From Aristolochia californica (Eukaryota; Streptophyta; Magnoliopsida; Piperales; Aristolochiaceae), in the NCBI GenBank assembly GCA_029961685.1, contig JARWKL010000007.1:7460708-7524707 (forward strand): 64,000 bases of DNA, given 5' to 3'. Below are positions 47,366 to 58,301 of this stretch, in pieces. Both the position numbers and the translations under genes were made by a program. Each line of letters starts with the position of its first letter. Within the stretch, counting starts at the first letter, position 1. The notes beneath the pieces were generated by a model that saw only the letters and a program-made list of their open reading frames with translations, was not told the origin of the DNA and searched no databases.

Positions 47366-47683
47366 TGTTATGGTCCTGGGGTTAAGTACCTATGTCTTCC
47401 GCTCCTAACAGACTGGTCTTTTGGGATGTATTGGCTAGGTGTTTATCATTTGGTATCAGAGAGGGCTCCCACGTCACGAATTTGAATCCTCGAGGGGAGT
47501 CCCAGACGTGGTTGTCGTAAGGGATTATGGGATCTTGACCCGACACCCATCGTTGAGTGTTAAGCCACCGTGGACGTCGGCTTGCGAAGGTAGGGTGTAC
47601 TGTTATGGTCCTGGGGTTAAGTACCTATACCTTCTGCTCTTAACAAGTCGGTCTTTTGGGATGTATTGGCTAGGTGCTTATCA
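47366..47683 (+). mobile_element. Complete TRIM element with 83-bp terminal repeats
   Basis: Two 83-bp direct repeats (47366-47448 and 47601-47683) begin TGTTATGGTCCTGGGGTTAA and end TTATCA, keeping the TG...CA ends of LTRs, with about eight differences. The primer-binding site TGGTATCAGAG lies at 47451-47461, two bases inside the 5' repeat. The element is flanked on both sides by the identical 5-mer CAACT (47361-47365 and 47684-47688). The 152-bp interior has no coding capacity, so movement would have needed proteins from another element. The minus-strand copy at 26844-27165 is the same family. Confidence 0.93.
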
Positions 47684-47689
47684 CAACTC

Positions 47690-49000
47690 CCTTTTGGGAT
47701 TTGGCATAAGGATTGTCTTTTGAAGACCACTTTTAAAGGTTTCGATGAACCAACATAACCCAATTCACTACCGTTTAGTCACTTTCTCTTTAATATTTAA
47801 ATATACCGGCATGTTTTACTAGTCCTCCACTAGATCTCAATCTTAGGATGCTCTACACTAATTTTTATTGTTGTTTTAAAACCTAACCCGATGAAGTGAT
47901 TAGTCCCACAAAACTGGGTGAATTGGTTTTAACCACCAATTGACTTGTGGAACTTGTGTTGATATATCATTGCATTTTTAAAATGCATTTTTGTAATCTC
48001 AAGGAGTGGGGTAGAACTTTAACTCTCTCCTGTCTTTCTTACCACAAAATGAGAGTCCCTACCATTCTCTCCCTTTTTTATGGTGCTAGTAGAGGAGCAC
48101 CCACCTTCTTTGTCATGAAAGGTAGGGAGGGAGTGGAATTCTTCCACAATCAATGTCAAGTATGCACACCCCCCACAGGACCACCCCTCCCCCCAACCGG
48201 CCACCAATGCTATCTTGGGGAGAATTCTCCTATGCAACAAGAGACCTGACTAGGTTAGTCGGTTCAATGGATAAATTGGCTAGCCCAACCTTGTCAATCA
48301 ATTTTGACCTCTAGACTGAATAAAATATTTTCTCATACTCTTTAGTTGTTTGGCACAATTTTGCCTTTAATTTATAAAAGAAAGAATAATTTATGATCTA
48401 CAATGTGAGCTCTTCTTAATGATGTTCAGCTAGGAGGATTCAAGTCGGGAGAATTGGCTTCATGAAAGTCATTCTCTCTCTCTTTTCCACTATAATACTA
48501 CTTACAATATTTACCACTTAAAAAAAGGAATCCAATAGCATCCATTTCAAAGGGTCAGGTGTTGAAGCAAAACAATAGAGGGATCTCCATGTTTAAGAGC
48601 CAAGATTAACCATTCCACTTTCATAATTTCACTTTATAACATAAATCGACATGTAATCTCTAACTTTGGCTTGTTATTTCAAGACGAAATTGAATCAAAC
48701 TTTAACATGATATCAAAGCAAGTATATGCATGTGAGTGTTCACATAGCCTCGTGAGAGTTCAAATAATTTCGCTTAGATTTATTACTAGACCCAACTTTA
48801 GCAACAGGCAAGAATTAGCCTAAGTTTGTGTGTCGATGATGATACATTTTTTGTTACCATAAGTTCTATTTATGAAAATGATCCCAGCTTTTGCATTTTC
48901 CCATTTTTATTGCTTTTACAATCTAGAAACAAGTCTATGATGAAAGGGAGAGATGTGAATAGTGAACGTTTGTGTTAGACTGACTCAAAAACTTGCACTA
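47690..49000. other. Intergenic stretch with no supported gene
   Basis: Frame 47947-48249 (+) and its opposite 48019-48240 (-) overlap and show no family features. The rest is AT-rich. Confidence 0.35.
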
Positions 49001-49004
49001 GAAC

Positions 49005-49145
49005 CAGTTCAAGTATAGCGAGATGGTTTTGGAATTTCCTAGACCAAACAAATCGTAGCTTGAGGTGAATGGAGCCTATTCATCTCGAGCTAGGTGATTG
49101 GTTTGGTCTAGAAAATTCCTGGACCAACTTGTACCGACTAGTTGA
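49005..49145. repeat. Long imperfect hairpin
   Basis: The arms 49031-49070 (GGAATTTCCTAGACCAAACA...) and 49078-49119 (...TTGGTTTGGTCTAGAAAATTCC) are near-complementary around a 7-base loop. Weaker pairing extends to about 49005 and 49145. It lies about 300 bp upstream of the P450 gene. It may be a small MITE or a foldback transcript source. Confidence 0.6.
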
Positions 49146-49417
49146 ACGAGGGTATAGTCAGACCAGTACTCTCTAATGGGTAAGGACAAAAATGGGACGG
49201 GGAACCAGTTCACGGCGCCTACTGGGTCAGCTCTGGTCTTCGCCTTCCCCTTTCCGGCAGGACGGCACGGGAGACGCTACTCCCCCTTCAACGGTGCAGG
49301 CTGAGTGAAATCATTCGATGCCAAATTAATGGCAACAGTAACTGCGCCAACTGCGCGTTCTAGGTGTGATAAAAGCCAATGAATTGGAATAATTGACGGA
49401 ACAGTAACCTGTTTGCT

Positions 49418-49423
49418 TATAAA
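49418..49423 (+). promoter_or_regulatory. Probable TATA box of the P450 gene
   Basis: TATAAA lies in the context TTGCTTATAAATTC, 72 bp before the ATG at 49490. Transcription starting about 30 bp downstream would begin near 49450, leaving a leader of roughly 40 nt and excluding the out-of-frame ATG at 49441. Confidence 0.5.
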
Positions 49424-49489
49424 TTCAGAAATACTCTTCAATGGCCAATACCTTCTCAACGAGAGAGAGAGTGATCATCTTTGGCAACG

Positions 49490-51079
49490 ATGAAGTTAGC
49501 CATGGGCTCAGAACTCTGGTCGAGCTTGTTGATCCTACTCCAAGGCTACCCAGGAATCATCCTGGCCGTGGCTTGCTTTTTCCTTGTTCAGAGAATTACT
49601 CAGGGCAGTCATGTCGTTTTAAGAAGCTGGCCCGTCGTGGGAATGCTTCCTTCTCTTCTCGCCAACACGGACCGCATCCATGACTGGTGCACGGACGTGT
49701 TGTGCAAGTGCAGCGGCACTGTTCTGTTCAAGGGGCCGTGGCTGGCCGGTCTGGACATGCTGGTCACGTCCGACCCCGCGAACGTGAGCTACATCACCAG
49801 CACGATCCATGCTGCCAGGTACCCCAAGGGCGAGGAGTACAGAGAGATTTTCGACATTCTCGGCGACGGGATTCTCAACGCAGATGCAGATTCGTGGCGG
49901 ATTCAGAGAAGGTGGGCTCACATGCTGATGAGGCAGCGGAGGTTCCGGTTATACGTCGACCAGACCAGCCGGGCTAAGGTGGAGGAGGCGCTGCTCCCGC
50001 TTCTGGACAGCATGGCACGGGAAGGACGAGCAGTGGATTTGCAGGACGTGATGCAACGATTCACCTTCGACGCTTCCTGCATTCTGGTCTGCGGAGTGGA
50101 TCCCGGCTGCCTCTCCCCAAAATTCCCCGTCATCCCGTTCGCCAAGGCGGTCGATGACGCCAAGGAGGTGATCCTGCTGCGTCACACCGTCCCGAGGACG
50201 TGGTGGAGGCTGATGAGGGTCCTGAGAGTCGGCAACGAGAAGATAATGGCCGAAGCTACGGAAACCGTCGACCGCTGCATTGGCGAGTTCGTCTCCACCA
50301 GACGGAAGGAACTAAACGAAGCGAAAGTACATGGAAAGACGAACGGATCAGACGAAGAAAAAGCAGTCGATCTGCTAACGTCGTACATGGATCATGAAGC
50401 CGAGGAAACCATGGAGAAGTTGAAGTCTGACAAGTTCCTCCGCGACGTGATCTTGAACATGCTGGTGGCAGGGAGAGACACCACCAGCTCCGCTCTCACC
50501 TGGTTCTTTTGGGAGCTCTCTCGGAACCCCGACGTCGAATTCAAGATCATGGAGGAGCTCAGAATCAAATTCCCCCCTTCAAACAAAGATGCAGAAAACA
50601 TCCAGAAGGTGATCGACGCGGAGGACCTCAACGGCCTACCATACCTGCATGCGGCTCTGTGCGAGTGCCTGAGGCTGTACCCTTCAGTCCCCATCGTTCA
50701 CAAGAGTGCAGTGGAGCCCGACATACTGCCTTCAGGACACAGAGTGGAACCAGGGATGAAGCTATACTACTGTCTCTACGCCATGGCGAGGATGGAGACC
50801 CTCTGGGGAAAGGACTGCCTGGAGTTCAAGCCGGAGAGATGGATCTCAGCGGAAGGGACGAGGAAAGATCATAACGACAAGTTCTTCAGCTTCAATGCAG
50901 GCCCCCGGAGCTGCCTGGGGAAGGGCATATCCTTCACTCACATGAAGATGGTGGCAGCCTCTACACTATACAATTTCCACGTTCAGGTGCTGCAGGGGCA
51001 GACGGTCTGCCCCAGGACCTCTGTCATCCTCCACATGAAGCATGGATTGATGGTGAAGCTGAAGAGGAGATGCCTCTAG
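49490..51079 (+). CDS. Cytochrome P450, CYP96 type (alkane/fatty-acid hydroxylase MAH1-like)
   Basis: Intronless, 529 aa, normal for CYP96. The first ATG of the frame is 49490; a second at 49502 (GCCATGGGC) has a better context and would remove four residues. Residues 10-35 form the ER membrane anchor. Key motifs: I-helix AGRDTT (327-332), K-helix ECLR (392-395), FKPERW and heme loop FNAGPRSCLG with the ligand Cys at 475. AGRDTTSSALTWFFWELS and WPVVGMLPSLL are typical of the CYP86 clan, closest by eye to CYP96. Arabidopsis CYP96A15 oxidises wax alkanes at mid-chain; other members act on fatty-acid chains, so the substrate here is open. Coding DNA is clearly more GC-rich than its surroundings. 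A Copia element begins 454 bp after the stop. Confidence 0.93.
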   Translation: MKLAMGSELWSSLLILLQGYPGIILAVACFFLVQRITQGSHVVLRSWPVVGMLPSLLANTDRIHDWCTDVLCKCSGTVLFKGPWLAGLDMLVTSDPANVSYITSTIHAARYPKGEEYREIFDILGDGILNADADSWRIQRRWAHMLMRQRRFRLYVDQTSRAKVEEALLPLLDSMAREGRAVDLQDVMQRFTFDASCILVCGVDPGCLSPKFPVIPFAKAVDDAKEVILLRHTVPRTWWRLMRVLRVGNEKIMAEATETVDRCIGEFVSTRRKELNEAKVHGKTNGSDEEKAVDLLTSYMDHEAEETMEKLKSDKFLRDVILNMLVAGRDTTSSALTWFFWELSRNPDVEFKIMEELRIKFPPSNKDAENIQKVIDAEDLNGLPYLHAALCECLRLYPSVPIVHKSAVEPDILPSGHRVEPGMKLYYCLYAMARMETLWGKDCLEFKPERWISAEGTRKDHNDKFFSFNAGPRSCLGKGISFTHMKMVAASTLYNFHVQVLQGQTVCPRTSVILHMKHGLMVKLKRRCL

Positions 51080-51533
51080 CTTCATGAATTCGTTTATTTA
51101 TCACGTTTTACTAAATTTCGCGTATATCACTGCATCTGCATATATATCATTAGTGATGTGAAGGTGATCGGTAATTACAGAAAATTCATGGCTTAATTAG
51201 TAAACGATATGTTTATAGCGTACAGTGAAATAAAATTGAAATTCATGGCTGTCGTGCTTCTTAACTCTGGGCTCTAGCAGAGGTGGGTGTCTGTTTGTGG
51301 AGACCTCAATAGTTTCAATCAATGCTTTCATCGTCTGGTGACTATCTTCGTGTACTGAAATCAGGAACCAAGGTGGGATTTCATGCTTTTTTTTTGGACA
51401 GCAATCTAAGCGTTTGATTGAAACGAAAACTGTCAATCTGTCACAGATGTTGGAGCTAGAAAGAAGAACCTTATCGTTTTGTTTTCATTACGAGGTTGTT
51501 GAGGTGTAGGTAGGGGTGGATATGGATTATTGT

Positions 51534-51844
51534 TGTTAACAATTTTTATGATAAACGGTTATCTCATTAATTGTGGTCTCAACTTCTGGCTGTTGCAATT
51601 CTCTCAGTAACACGAAGCCATGAACAACCTTGATGGGAGGTTGGCTTCACATTGTTTTTTCGGTCCCCTGTCTCGTCACTAAAACCCCTTCAGTTGAGCC
51701 ATCGCCGTGAGTGTTCAGAGATCGGAAGCGCCGAACAAAGAACAGAGAGAAGAATCTGAAACGTATGGAAGGAGGTATGATTTAGCTTCCGTTTAAATTA
51801 TATGATGAATTTCATGTTGTTAGAAATTCATGTTTAAGCTTACA
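51534..51844 (+). repeat. 5' LTR of the Copia element
   Basis: TG...CA bounded, 311 bp. The TAAATTATATGATGAATTTC region near its 3' end is shared with the 3' LTR. The tRNA-Met primer-binding site follows after two bases. Confidence 0.9.
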
Positions 51845-52257
51845 GTTGGTATCAGAACAAACCTATGATCTAGCGTTTCGGTTCCATTTGAGCTTAAGTT
51901 TAAAAACTCTGTTTACGGCTTCTGTTTTTTTTTTTAAAACAAATTATGCTCTCACTTCTTGCGGGAGCTCGGCGAAAAGCATCGGAGAAAGACGCAGCAC
52001 CGACGCCGGTGACCATTCCGCACGGTTTGCCGGCATCGACATTGTATAAAAACAATTGGTGCCGACAGTCTCAGTCCACTCTCGGTGCGGGATTGTCGGC
52101 GGCTCTCTCGTGACGCCTTAGAGATGCCGACGACCATTTCGACAGGTTTGCCGACGTCGATGACTTGAAAGAACGCCAGTGGAACGCTGGCGAACCTTCT
52201 TTCTGCGCGAGGCTGGAGGTTGAAGACTACCTCCAGCGCGTAGAAACAGGTTAATTA

Positions 52258-53960
52258 AAGGGAATTTTACCAAAATACCGATTTGAAACAACTTATTTAT
52301 GAAAATAACGAGGATCTCAAATTATTTACAAAACTACCGAACTTTGATCGGTCCACTGTATATGTGGACAGTCAAAGGTGACAGTAAGCTTCGACCGCTT
52401 AGGTGTTGCCCCGTCATCATAGCGATTTTGTAGATGAACACATAGGTTGCCATGTCATTATTATTAACACGTCATCTGCCACGTAACTTACCATGTCAAT
52501 CTAAATTACTTTCTTTTGCCCTGTCATCTGGTGCCACGTAAGCACCCGCCACGTAAGCCTCACATATGTTTTTAATTCTAATCTCTTCCATGATCTTTCT
52601 CCTTGCCTCTCGTCTCGGCTGCTCTCCTCTCGTCGCTCCCCTACTGCCGCCTTCCCTGTTGTCACCGCTCGGCCTTGGCCGCTCCCTTGCTGCCACTGCT
52701 CTGCCTCGGCCTCGCCCTCGACGCCCCCCTCTCAACCACTCTCTCTTCGTCTCAGCCTCATCTCTCGTTCTTCTTCTCCGTTCCCCTCTGTTCATCCTCT
52801 CGCCGCCCCTTCTCTCAAAACGTTCTTCTTCTCCGTTCCCCTCAGTTTGATCCTCTCGCCGCCCCTTTTCTCAAAACCTAGGAGGGTGATTTTTTAGGGT
52901 TTTTGTTAATTGAATCGAATTATTGTATTTAATTATAATGTCGATTTGAATTTAGGTGTTTAATTACTGTATTGATTGTTTTGTGATTTACTGTTTAATT
53001 TCTGATTTTATGTTAATGAAATTTTTGCCAAATTAAAATTATTGTAAAGTTTTGTAAGATTTTTAATTAAATGATATATTTTTTAATAATTTATTATTTT
53101 GTATATAAGGTGATAAAAAGTATACAAATAAATTATATTTTTAAACACAAACAATTTTTTTGTATATATTTTATGTATTTTAAATGGATAATATATGGGT
53201 AAGACTTAAGAGTAAATTTTTTCTATTTATAAATATTTTAAATGGATAATATATGGGTAAGACTTAAAAGTAAAAAAAAATATTTATAAATATTTTAAAT
53301 CCATAGTAAATAGGTAAGAGTTAGATTATTTCTATTTACAAAAATTTTGAATTTTTAAATATTATTATTTTTTAAATAAGGTGATAAAAAATATACAAAT
53401 AAATTGTATTTTTAAACTTTAAAATAAATTTTTTGTATATATTTTTTAAAATTTTAAATATTTTAAATCGATAATATATGGGTAAGACTTAAGAGTAAGA
53501 TTTTTTAAATTTATAAATATTTTAAATCCATCATAAATGGGTAAGAGTTAGATTTCTATTTATAAATATTTAATTTTTTTAAATATTATTATTTTGTAAA
53601 TAAGGTGATAAAAATTATACAAATAAATTGTATTTTTAAACTCTAAAATAACTTTTTTGTATTTTTTTAATTTATAAATATTTTAAATCTAATTAATTTA
53701 ATTATTTTATTTTATTTTTTAAAATATGAAGAAATAAAAAGTGTAACGATAATTTTTTAATTAATAAATATTCTAATTGATATTAAATGGTGTTAAATAA
53801 GTAAGAGTTAATTTTTTAATTGTTTATTAAAAATTTTTAAATAATTTTTTATTTTAGATATAAGGTAATAAAAAGTATATTTGATTTTTTAATTTTTTTT
53901 AAAATTTATTCAAAATTTTACCATGTAATGACGTGAGAAATGATGTGGCATTACATCCTG
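52258..53960 (+). mobile_element. Truncated Mutator-like element nested in the Copia leader/gag
   Basis: Left end TTTTACCAAAATACCG plus the block with GTCCACTGTATATGTGGACA (about 52258-52560) corresponds to the terminal repeat of the element at 59279-62960 read in reverse. It is followed by the same GC-rich Ser/Pro/Arg frame region (52566-52880), the GATTTTTTAGGGTTTTTGTT block, and an AT-rich array of units containing GGGTAAGACTTAAGAG (about 53050-53930). The right end stops after ATGATGTGGCATT, and gag coding sequence (NSLPYQYGPF) follows at once, so the right terminal repeat and the gag 5' half were lost together. The 1.7-kb middle of the larger relative is missing. Confidence 0.75.
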
Positions 53961-56900
53961 AATTCCCTTCCGTACCAATATGGACCCTTCAAAATCTCGT
54001 ACAACACACATAAAGATATATGGTTAGTTAATGAACTTTTGACCATGTGTGTTCAAGAGGAAGGGAGACTAGTGATGGAACAAGGAGAAAGTGTCATGCT
54101 GGCAACACATGGAAAGGGCAAGTATCAAGCCAAACAAAAAGGGAAGGGTAAAATTCCCCCCCAAGTTGGTATTAAGAAAGATCCCAAGTGTTTCTTCTAT
54201 AAAAAGAAGGGACACGTGAAGAAGGAATGCGCCAAGTTTCAGAAATGACTTGCTGACAAAGGTACACCAACCTTATTAGTTTGTTATGAATATAATATGG
54301 TTAATGTCAATAATTACACTTGGTGGATTGATTCTGGATCAACAATCCACATCTCGAATTCCTTGCAGGGTTTGCAAAACCTAAGGAAACCAGTGGGAAG
54401 TGAGCATGACATTTTCTCAGGAGATCAGATGAGCTCACATGTGGAAGCTATAGGAACTTGCTATTTAACTTTAAGTAGTGGCTTTGTTTTAAAATTAGGA
54501 AAAACCTTTTATGTTTTATGTTCCAAGTTTCTTCAGAAACTTGATTTCAGTTTCAAGGCTTGTACCTTATGGATATTCTTTTAACTTTCAAACTCATCTT
54601 TCAGTTTATATTATAAGTCTGATTGTGTAGGGAATAGTACATTGTCCGATGGTCTTTATAGCATTAATTTACAAAACAATGCCACTTACGGTTCAATACA
54701 TGTTCACACTGGTAATAAAATAGGTATTATTAATGAGGATTCCTCTACATTATGGCACCGGAGATTAGGTCATATCTCCATAGATAGAATTAAAAGATTA
54801 GTGAATGAAGGGGTCCTTAATACTCTGGATTTTACTGATTTTGAGACTTGTGTAGATTGCATTAAGGGAAAGCAGACTAACAAGTCAAAGAAATGTGCCA
54901 ATAGGAGTTTAACCATATTAGAGATCATACATACTGAAGTAGAGATACAATGCAGTAAGCAAATTAAGATCGTGAGATCAGATAGAGGTGGAGAATACTA
55001 TGGTAGTAGATACACAGAGAATGGACAAGCACCTGGGCCATTTGCAAAGTTACTTCAAGAACATGGGATTGTTGCCCAATATACTGTGCCTGGTTCTCTT
55101 GACCAAAATAGTGTAGCATAAAGAAGAAACTGAATATTATTAGGCATGGTGAGGAGTATGCTTAGCAACCCCAATCTTCCTAGATCCTTGTGGCCTGAAA
55201 AACTTAAGACGACAGTGTATATATTAAACCGAGTTCCAACCAAGGTTGTTCCAAAAACGTCATTTGAATTATGGAAAGGTTGGAAACCGAGTTTGTGACA
55301 TATGCGCGTTTGGAATACCCGTCTGAAAAGTCTAACGGTTACAGATTTTATTGTCCATCTCACAACACTAGGATTTTGGAATCAAGAAATGCAAAATTTC
55401 TTGAAAATGACTTGATCAATGAGAGGAATCTAACTCGGAACATAGTTTTTTAGAAGGATCATTCAGAATCTCAACCTTCTACCTCAAGTGATAGATTAGT
55501 TATTGTTCAAAGTACCCCTCAAGTACAAACTGGTGTTGAACAACCAATCATTGAAGTTCCACAAAATGCTAACAACATTCCAGTAGATCAGGTACTTCAA
55601 GAGTTGCCAAACACTTTTGAACAACTAGTTGAACCACATACTTCTCAGGATAATGATGATTCAACATTAAGAAGATCTACTAGACTGAGGAGAACAGCAA
55701 TTCCTGATGATTATATTGCGTATCAGCAAGAATCTGACATTGGAACCGCAAATGATCCCATGTATTTTTTAGAAGCCATGATTTGCAAAGAATCGGAATT
55801 ATGGTACAATGCCATGAAGGAAGAGATGAATTCTATGAAGAGTAATAGACTCTAGGATCTTGTTGAGTTGCCTAGTGGATTTAAAGCCACTGGATGTAAA
55901 TGGGTCTTTAAAACAAAGAAAGACTCATTAGGCAATATTGAACGATACAAGGCAAGACTCGTTGCTAAGGGATTCACTCAGAAAGAAGGAATCGATTACA
56001 AGGAAACTTTTTCTCCTGTATCTAAGAAAGATTCCTTGCACATTATTTTGGCATTAGTAGCACATTTTGACTTAAAGTTGCAACAAATGGATGTGAAAAC
56101 GACATTTCTCAATGGAGATCTAGAGGAGGAGGTTTACATGAAACAACCTGAAGGATTCCCCTCTAGTGATGGTGACCAATTGGTTTGCAAGTTAAAAAAA
56201 TCAATATATGGATTAAAACAAGCATCCTGCCAATGATATTTGAAATTCCATAATATAATTTCTTCATTCGGGTTTGTAGAAAACATAGTGGGAGTAAAAC
56301 CTGTTTTCTTGTTTTATATGTGGATGACATTTTACATGAGGTGAAACAATTTCTCTCTAACAATTTCGATATGAAGGATATGGTTGAGGCATCTTATGTC
56401 ATTGGCATTAAGATTCATAGAGACAGATTTCGAGGTATTTTAGGTCTGTCTCAGGTAACCTGTATTAATACAGTGTTAGAGAGATTTCAGATGAAGAATT
56501 GTTCACCAAGTGTACCTCCCAGTGTAAAGGGTGATAGGTTCAATTTGAACCAATGTCCGAAGAACGACCCTGAAAGGGAACAAATGAAGGACATTCCATA
56601 TGCTTCTGCTGTCGGAAGCCTAATGTATGTTCAAGTCTGCACAAGACCTGATATTGCATTTGTTGTTGGAATGTTGTGGCGATATCAGAGTAATCCCGAG
56701 TTAGACCACTGGATAGCTGCAAAGAAAGTAATGAAGTACCTTCAAGGAACCAAATACTACATGCTGATGTACAGGCGGGCAGACAATCTAGAAGTCATTG
56801 GTTACTCAGATTCTGACTTTGCTGGCTATATTGATTCCCGCAAAACAACATCAAGATACATTTTCTTGATGGCTAGTGGAGCAATATCATGGAGGAGTGC

Positions 56901-57428
56901 CAAATAGACTTTGACTGCCACGTCGACTATGGAAGCCGAGTTAGTTTCCTGTTTTGAGGCTACTTTACATGGTGTAGTTTCATTTCTGGACTTAGAATTA
57001 TGGATTCTATCTCTAGGCAATTAAGAATATTTTGCGATAATTCAACTGCTGTTTTTATGGCCAAAAACAACAAAAGTGGAAGTCGAAGTAAACACATCGA
57101 CATAAAGTATTTGGCCATAAGAGAACGTGTTAAAGAAAATAAAGTGGTCATTGAACACGTCAAAAATGACTTAATGATCGCAGATCCTTTGACTAAGGGC
57201 ATGTCACGTTCAACTGCTGTTTTTATGGCCAAAAACAACAAAAGTGGAAGTCGAAGTAAACACATCGACATAAAGTATTTGGCCATAAGAGAACGTATTA
57301 AAGAAAATAAAGTGGTCATTGAACACGTCAAAAATGACTTAATGATCGCAGATCCTTTGACTAAGGGCATGTCACCGTTTAAATTCAAGGATCATGTTGT
57401 GAATATGGGATTTGGTTCCATTATGTAA
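53942..57428 (+). pseudogene. Decayed Copia gag-pol coding remains
   Basis: Pieces in order: gag end with zinc knuckle at about 54187-54230 whose second Cys is Tyr (CFFYKKKGHVKKEC), then a TGA at 54246; protease WWIDSGST (54320-54345); pre-integrase WHRRLGHISI (about 54750-54785); and an integrase in which the segment holding the first catalytic Asp is deleted (IIHT joins directly to EVEIQ), with SDRGGEYYG retained and a stop at 55119. Reverse transcriptase WVFKTKKD...QMDVKTTFLNGDLEEEVY runs 55868-56236, followed by a deletion before LYVDD (near 56315) and RNase H with SDSDFAG and MEAEL. The last frame carries a 168-bp in-frame duplication. No domain set remains functional. Confidence 0.85.
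57041..57376 (+). repeat. 168-bp tandem duplication in the Copia RNase H end
   Basis: Units 57041-57208 and 57209-57376 begin TTCAACTGCTGTTTTTATGG and differ by one internal base (CGTGTTAAAG against CGTATTAAAG). The unit is 56 codons long, so the frame is kept and the segment STAVFMAKNNKSGSRSKHID appears twice. Confidence 0.92.
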
Positions 57429-57710
57429 ATTTTTTATTGTATGAACAATGTTATTTCAGTGAAATTCTTAATTAATGTGATGTTTTTTCTCATATTTATG
57501 TGCAATTTAATTTTGAGAAAATTCATCTGTGTTGGACCAAGAGTAAACATAGAGTTTATTAATAAAATATAAGTAATACATACATAGAAATACATGGAAG
57601 ATAATACTCGTCATTAGAGGACCTATCACCATGATTCATGTATTTATTACTTAAATTCAGATTATCGCTGAGTTTAAAATTATATTAGAAGTTTGGACCA
57701 AGTGGGAGAA

Positions 57711-58036
57711 TGTTAACCGTTTTTATGAGAACGGTTTTCTCATTAATTGTGGTCTCAACTTCTGGCAGTTGCAACTTCTTGTAGTTACAACTCCCTCGGT
57801 AAGTCGAAGCCATGAACAACCTTGATGTGAGGTTAGCTTCACATTGTTTTTTCGGTCCCTTGTTTCTTCACTAAAACCCTTTCAGTTGAGCAATCATCGT
57901 GAGTATTGAGAGATCGGAAGCGCTGAACAGAGAACAGAGAAAAGAATCTGAAATGTATAGAAGGAGGTATGATTTAGCTTCCGTTTAAATTATATGATGA
58001 ATTTTATACTGTTAAAAATTCATATTTAGGCTTACA
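57711..58036 (+). repeat. 3' LTR of the Copia element
   Basis: 326 bp, starts directly after the purine tract AGTGGGAGAA. Compared with the 5' LTR it has extra bases around TTGCAACTTCTTGTAGTTACA. It ends 262 bp before the ATG of the next gene. Confidence 0.9.
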
Positions 58037-58211
58037 ATTGTTTGATGAGGCATGTCTGTAAAAGCTCATTTTTAGGTTCATGAAAATCCGTGGCGGGGGT
58101 TGAATTCAACCCTATCTTTCCCAGGAGAAATGGATCTCATTCGTCATCAGCCGATCGTTTTTAAGAAAATAGTAAATATATAGCACAGCTAATTGTTTTT
58201 CCTCCAGCGAC

Positions 58212-58301
58212 ATGTCAGCCATCACTACAAAACCAGTCAGTTCCGACATCTGCTCGAGATTATTCTTGTTTCTATTCTTTTCGATCGGAAATCAGTCATG
58301 A
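58212..58301 (+). promoter_or_regulatory. Upstream open reading frame whose stop overlaps the main start
   Basis: ATG at 58212 opens 29 codons (MSAITTKPVSSDICSRLFLF...) ending with TGA at 58299-58301. The main ATG is 58298-58300, so stop and start share ATGA. A TATA-like AAATATATAG lies at about 58165-58175, so transcription near 58200 would include this frame. Translation is inferred. Confidence 0.4.

Larger units (their letters stand above)
51534..58036 (+). mobile_element. Copia-type LTR retrotransposon, decayed, with a nested Mutator-like insertion
   Basis: The 5' LTR is 51534-51844 (311 bp) and the 3' LTR 57711-58036 (326 bp), both TGTTAAC...CTTACA. The 5-mer ATTGT lies directly outside each end (51529-51533 and 58037-58041). 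The primer-binding site TGGTATCAGA starts at 51847; the purine tract AGTGGGAGAA is at 57701-57710. The domain order gag zinc knuckle, protease, integrase, reverse transcriptase, RNase H is that of Copia. The LTRs differ at roughly thirty positions plus an indel, counted by eye, so insertion is old. The coding region is interrupted many times. The gag 5' half is replaced by a nested element (52258-53960). Confidence 0.93.

Noticed and set aside
49441..49683. 80-codon frame overlapping the P450 start
   Set aside because: Out of frame with the P450; its ATG lies at or before the transcription start expected from TATAAA at 49418.
52566..52881. Ser/Pro/Arg-rich plus-strand frames
   Set aside because: Within a Mutator-like relative; the matching frames at 62358-62800 diverge with different frame breaks, so protein coding is not supported.
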